From Promethearchaeota archaeon (lineage in GTDB: Archaea; Asgardarchaeota; Lokiarchaeia; Sigyniarchaeales; SOKP01): 7,159 nucleotides of DNA. The notes beneath the pieces are model-generated. The model did no database searches. It was given only the letters and a program-made list of their open reading frames with translations, and was not told where the DNA came from. This document shows, piece after piece, positions 5,752 through 7,159 of this stretch. The stretch spans positions 1 through 7,159 of the forward strand of contig JAGXNU010000109.1 in assembly GCA_019894815.1 (NCBI GenBank). Reading direction: 5' to 3'. Every line of letters begins with the position of its first letter. The first letter of the stretch is position 1. The position numbers and the translations under genes are program-made.

Positions 5752-5785
5752 AAGGGCATTAAGCCCTTCAATTTTTTTATTTTTT
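5752..5785 (+). terminator. hairpin plus T-run between Ubl2 and E1
   Basis: AAGGGC (5752-5757) and GCCCTT (5763-5768) form a six-pair stem with loop ATTAA, followed by a T-rich tract (5771-5785). This has the form of an intrinsic terminator. E1 follows on the same strand with no obvious promoter of its own, so partial read-through could give excess modifier mRNA over enzyme mRNA. Terminator activity is inferred. Confidence 0.6.
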
Positions 5786-5808
5786 TAATTAAAATTAATG
5801 TAAAATTA

Positions 5809-7044
5809 ATGGTGATATTAGTGACTAAGGAATCAGATTTTTTTGCAAAAGGAATGTCGGCAGAAGAAAGAGATTTATATGATCGGCAATTTCGTCTTGA
5901 AGGTTGGTCCCAAAAATTAATTAAAAACTCTAGAGTATTAATCGTTGGAGTGGGAGGTTTAGGCTGTGAAATTGCTAAAAACCTAGCCATGTTAGGTGTT
6001 GGCCATTTAGATCTCGTTGATTTAGATATAATTGAGCATTCAAATTTTAACCGGCAGATTCTTTTTATTGGTGCAAAATTAGGAGAACCTAAAGCATTCG
6101 CAGCTGCTAAAAAATTAAAGGAAATTAATCCTAATATCACAGTAAAAGGATATCATACATCCTTAGAAAGATTAAATCCCTCCTTATACTATAATGCAGA
6201 TGTTATTGTTGGGGGACTTGATTCAATGAATGCGCGATTAAACTTGAACACTCAAGCTGTACGATTTAGAAAACCATTAGTTGATGGAGGTGTATCTGGT
6301 TATCATGGTCATATATATACTATTTTTCCTTATCGAAATGCTTGTTATGAATGTAATCCATTACCATTAATAGAGAATGATGAAATGGCAGCTTGTACCG
6401 TAGTTGGTATCCCTCGAAAAAGGATTCATTGTCTATTTAAAGGAGATATGGTTTTCAAAGAGAAATTTGACAGGGATCCAAATCCCAAAGATATAAACGA
6501 TATAAAATTTATTCAAAAAGTCACAAATGAATTAGTATATAAACATAATTTCTTGCCTGAATTTACTGAAGATGATATTGTAAAAATTATCAATCGTCAT
6601 GATCCTGGAATTATTACCATTAATGCAGTTCTTTCTGCATTACAATCTCATGAAGTAGTGAAGATCATTCACTGGAAAAATGGACATAAAGGATTAGGAG
6701 AGCCTTTAACGAATTACGTTATATTTAATGCGATGACCACGAAATTATACCATATTGAAAAGATAAGAAATCCAGAATGTATTCAATGTGGGAAAAATGT
6801 AAGAAGAGTTGTGATAAAAATGAAACCAAGCTCAAGTTGCTTGAATATAATTAAAACGTTAGAAAAAAATGGATTTAAATTGGAATCTGAGCTTGAACCG
6901 ATCATTACTTTACTAGATTTTAATGACATAACTATAATAGATATAGAAAAGAGTGTTGTAGAAAATAATTTAAGAAATTACGAATTTTTAACGATCGCGG
7001 GATTTATAGGGGGAGAGATTTATGTTACCCTTAAATTAAAATAA
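5809..7044 (+). CDS. UBA3-like E1 activating enzyme for ubiquitin-like modifiers
   Basis: The 411-residue enzyme should adenylate a Ubl C-terminus with ATP and capture it as a thioester. Seen in order: YDRQFRLEGW (24-33, the Arg normally completing the partner active site), Rossmann GVGGLG (47-52), DLDIIEHSNFNRQ (71-83), adenylation Asp138 in GLDSMNAR, zinc pair Cys179/Cys182, catalytic Cys196 in ACTVVGIPR, a shortened catalytic-cysteine domain (~200-265), NAV-SALQSHEVVKI (272-286), second zinc pair Cys324/Cys327, and a ~75-residue C-terminal ubiquitin-fold domain that in UBA3 binds E2. The 14-residue step from Cys182 to Cys196 equals that of human UBA3 (202 to 216). A single such chain probably works as a homodimer, unlike NAE1-UBA3. 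Start choices: ATG 5809 (used for numbering) lacks a Shine-Dalgarno; GTG 5821 follows GGTGAT at 5811-5816 and may be the true start; ATG 5854 also keeps the whole domain. The probable E2 follows after 44 bases. Confidence 0.93.
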   Translation: MVILVTKESDFFAKGMSAEERDLYDRQFRLEGWSQKLIKNSRVLIVGVGGLGCEIAKNLAMLGVGHLDLVDLDIIEHSNFNRQILFIGAKLGEPKAFAAAKKLKEINPNITVKGYHTSLERLNPSLYYNADVIVGGLDSMNARLNLNTQAVRFRKPLVDGGVSGYHGHIYTIFPYRNACYECNPLPLIENDEMAACTVVGIPRKRIHCLFKGDMVFKEKFDRDPNPKDINDIKFIQKVTNELVYKHNFLPEFTEDDIVKIINRHDPGIITINAVLSALQSHEVVKIIHWKNGHKGLGEPLTNYVIFNAMTTKLYHIEKIRNPECIQCGKNVRRVVIKMKPSSSCLNIIKTLEKNGFKLESELEPIITLLDFNDITIIDIEKSVVENNLRNYEFLTIAGFIGGEIYVTLKLK

Positions 7045-7088
7045 AAGAATATAATAAAAAAATTAAAAAAAAATACGGGGTTGAGAAA

Positions 7089-7159
7089 ATGAGTATAAGA
7101 AGTAGTCGTGTTTCCCGAGATTTTGCGGGGCTGAAGAAAATAGCAAAAGATGGATATAT
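7089..7159 (+). CDS. probable E2 conjugating enzyme, N-terminal fragment
   Basis: Only 23 codons are inside the window. They read MSIRSSRVSRDFAGLKKIAK, then DGY, and resemble the first helix of E2/UBC enzymes, where R-x-x-x-E/D-L-x-x-L-x-K precedes a short Gly/Pro segment. A GGGGTTGA run (7077-7084) lies a few bases before the ATG. The gene directly follows E1 by 44 bases with A-rich spacer, and the E1 ends in an E2-binding type of domain, which supports the call. The active-site Cys lies outside the window, so neither catalysis nor family can be confirmed here. Confidence 0.65.
   Translation, partial: MSIRSSRVSRDFAGLKKIAKDGY

Noticed and set aside
5688..6140. Minus-strand 150-codon open frame across the Ubl2 end and E1 start
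   Set aside because: Antisense to conserved E1 Rossmann motifs; its sequence resembles no family I recognise.
5809..7044. MoeB/ThiF (cofactor sulfur-carrier activating) assignment for the E1
   Set aside because: The catalytic Cys motif CTVVGIPR, its UBA3 spacing and the C-terminal ubiquitin-fold domain next to a probable E2 fit a conjugation E1 better.

Overview
The window looks like low-GC archaeal DNA carrying a eukaryote-style ubiquitin-like conjugation locus. An Asgard archaeon (Lokiarchaeia-like) is the best guess. The reasons are an E1 enzyme closely resembling eukaryotic UBA3, an adjacent E2 start, several ubiquitin-fold proteins, an archaeal-type nucleotidyltransferase family, a multi-winged-helix regulator, and TATA-type promoters. 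This assignment comes from reading the sequence, not from a database search.

Left part (1-3017, minus strand): three genes in one direction with short gaps. First is a 385-residue lysine/glutamate-rich coiled-coil protein, then a 344-residue polymerase-beta-fold nucleotidyltransferase with a strong Shine-Dalgarno, then a TPR-repeat protein that runs off the left edge. Their shared function is unknown.

Middle (3018-5123): a ubiquitin-like protein with a long acidic N-terminal tail (Ubl1, plus strand, 3146-3565) meets tail-to-tail a membrane protein (minus, 3560-4369). That protein has two N-terminal transmembrane helices, and its C-terminal domain aligns without gaps to the same ubiquitin-like fold but lacks the terminal glycine. 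Next is a regulator with three winged-helix segments (minus, 4446-5123).

Right part (5124-7159, plus strand): a second ubiquitin-like protein (Ubl2, 5388-5720), a hairpin plus T-run that looks like a terminator or attenuator, a UBA3-like E1 (5809-7044) with catalytic Cys, two CxxC zinc pairs and a C-terminal ubiquitin-fold domain, and the first 23 codons of a probable E2 (7089 onward).

Inferred working model: Ubl2 and/or Ubl1 are adenylated and thioester-linked by the E1 and passed to the E2. Both align with ubiquitin residues 27-76 with no gaps, but end in Ala-Gly plus a short tail rather than Gly-Gly, and carry Ala at the ubiquitin-72 position as NEDD8 does. The membrane Ubl may be a non-conjugated docking or decoy module. 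An almost identical 18-base element (palindromic CCAATTGG core plus TATA box) precedes both the Ubl2 operon and the membrane Ubl gene, flanking the winged-helix gene, so these may be one regulon. No RING ligase or JAMM protease is visible here; they may lie beyond the right edge.
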